Assembly (NCBI RefSeq): GCF_017352375.1
Contig: NZ_JAFEVR010000004.1
Span: forward strand, 1,240,001 to 1,304,000
Source: Mycolicibacterium sp. S2-37
GTDB taxonomy: Bacteria > Actinomycetota > Actinomycetes > Mycobacteriales > Mycobacteriaceae
Direction: 5' to 3'
DNA length: 64,000 nt
Below are positions 63,108 to 64,000 of this stretch, one piece after another. The position numbers and the translations under genes were made by a program. The notes beneath the pieces are model-generated. The model worked only from the letters and a program-made list of their open reading frames with translations. It did no database searches and had not been told where the DNA came from. Numbering within the stretch: the stretch's first letter is position 1; each line of letters opens with the position of its first letter.

Positions 63108-64000
63108 CCGGACAGCCTCTCGATGGAGTAGACGATCACGAAGATGACGAGCACGATCGCTCCGGCGACCTCGAAGTTCAGCGTGCGAATCGATTCGAAG
63201 AGCAGATAGCCGATGCCGCCGGCACCGACGATGCCCAGCACCGTCGAGGTGCGCACATTCACGTCGAACATGTAGAGGCTCGATCCCACCACAGCGGGCA
63301 TCGCCTGAGGCACCACCGCCGAGAACAACGTCTTCCACCAGCCGCCGCCGACAGACCGCACCGCCTCCAACGGGCCGGGATCGATCTCCTCCACCGCGTC
63401 GGCGACGAGCTTCCCGAGGAAACCGATGGATCCGATCGCCAGCGCGCAGGTGCCCGCGATCGGGCCGAGGCCGAGCGCCGCGACGAACACCACGGCCAGG
63501 ATCAGCTCGGGCACCGCGCGCACCAGCAGGATCCACCCGCGCGCGAGCCAGTAGCACGTCGCGTTCGGCGAGACATTGCCCGCCGCGAGGATGCCGACCG
63601 GGAGCGACAGCACGACGCCGATCGCGGTCGATACGACACCGATCGCGACGGTCTGCAGGGCGGCGTCGAACAGGTCGGCCCCGAGTGCGCCGAAGTCCGG
63701 CGGGATCATCCGGGTGAATACCTCGGCCGAGGGGCCGATCCAGGTGAGAAGCGAGATCGGATTGATCTGCAGGACGACGAACGAAGCGGCGGTCGCTCCC
63801 ACGAGCACGCCGGACAGCACGAACCGTGCCGCGCGATCCCGGCGCGGATCGGAACTCGACGGGGTCAGCAGAACACGGCGGATGCCGATCGCGAGCAGTT
63901 CCATCCCGGCGATGATCACCAGGATCACCAGAACGATCCCGAGGGCGCGGGGATAGATCAGGCCACGCAGCGCGTCCTGCAGAGCGAAACCGATGCCGCC
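63083..64000 (-). CDS. phnE: Phosphonate ABC transporter permease, fused PhnE-type (N-terminal half outside window)
   Basis: About 305 residues are visible. Residues encoded at 63083 to about 63930 form one complete permease domain with the EAA loop EAVRSVGGGWWKTLFSAVVPQAMP and end GIGYLLFESIRTLNFEVAGAIVLVIFVIVYSIERLSGWIRSRL. Upstream the frame is open to the edge and reads GGIGFALQDALRGLIYPRAL followed by a helix, the same end-of-domain pattern, so this is the second half of a tandem double permease. The family imports phosphonates or phosphite; the partners PhnC and PhnD are probably beyond the edge. Confidence 0.85.
   Translation of the reverse strand, partial: GGIGFALQDALRGLIYPRALGIVLVILVIIAGMELLAIGIRRVLLTPSSSDPRRDRAARFVLSGVLVGATAASFVVLQINPISLLTWIGPSAEVFTRMIPPDFGALGADLFDAALQTVAIGVVSTAIGVVLSLPVGILAAGNVSPNATCYWLARGWILLVRAVPELILAVVFVAALGLGPIAGTCALAIGSIGFLGKLVADAVEEIDPGPLEAVRSVGGGWWKTLFSAVVPQAMPAVVGSSLYMFDVNVRTSTVLGIVGAGGIGYLLFESIRTLNFEVAGAIVLVIFVIVYSIERLSGWIRSRLV

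Overview
The window is a stretch of high-GC mycobacterial chromosome. The gene order follows the Mycobacterium tuberculosis Rv3229c-Rv3285 backbone almost gene for gene: desA3, secA1, lpqB-mtrB-mtrA, tmk, sahH, alkB, manA, manB, whiB2, fbiAB, manC-wbbL-rmlD, birA, fadE25, purEK, accD5-accE5-maf-sseA-sufE-accA3. The extra loci point to a free-living, fast-growing Mycolicibacterium-type species: a betaine-type transporter, a ferric ABC transporter with an adenylating/acyltransferase enzyme, a polyprenyl glycosylphosphotransferase, a 2OG dioxygenase and a phosphonate locus. Gene identities come from protein motifs and synteny recalled from memory; no database was searched.

Layout. 1-6.1 kb: acyl-CoA desaturase and its flavin/iron-sulfur reductase with palindromic operators, a DUF6912 protein, a BCCT transporter and a WS/DGAT-like protein with a degraded active site. 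6.2-13.4 kb: Rv3235-like protein, secA1, long hibernation factor, ComF-like protein, DUF302, DUF2252. 13.4-18.2 kb: lpqB, mtrB, mtrA, tmk. 18.1-24.4 kb: an inserted operon of a ferric-type ABC transporter and an adenylation-carrier-membrane acyltransferase fusion, preceded by a good IdeR iron box. 24.4-27.1 kb: an ANTAR/GAF protein and a small HTH regulator-hydrolase-YqeY operon. 27.1-33.9 kb: sahH, TetR, rubredoxin, alkB, amino-acid permease and an FAD oxidoreductase. 33.9-46.7 kb: mannose activation, coenzyme F420 maturation, rhamnosyl linker synthesis and LCP ligase, all serving the cell envelope or redox cofactors. 46.7-54 kb: TIGR03089 protein, birA, fadE25, purEK, GtrA-like and PH-like membrane proteins, exopolysaccharide initiating transferase. 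54.5-61.4 kb: acyl-CoA carboxylase subunits with maf, sseA and sufE, plus an inserted dioxygenase. 61.4-64 kb: a gene-free stretch holding a possible small RNA, then the edge of a phosphonate locus.

The genes form coherent modules. birA can biotinylate AccA3, which works with AccD5 and AccE5 to supply extender units for lipid synthesis. ManA, ManB and ManC make GDP-mannose; RmlD and WbbL build the rhamnose linker, and the LCP protein probably attaches arabinogalactan. MtrAB-LpqB controls the envelope and division. AlkB with rubredoxin, and DesA3 with its reductase, are two diiron lipid-oxidation systems, each next to palindromic sites.

Many genes are tightly packed (ATGA, GTGA or TGATG overlaps) and several start 6-8 bases after a -10-like hexamer, suggesting leaderless mRNAs. 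The most interesting items are the iron-box operon with the trimodular enzyme, and a perfect 32-bp tandem duplication between accE5 and maf that creates two identical 11-residue micro-ORFs chained by ATGA overlaps.
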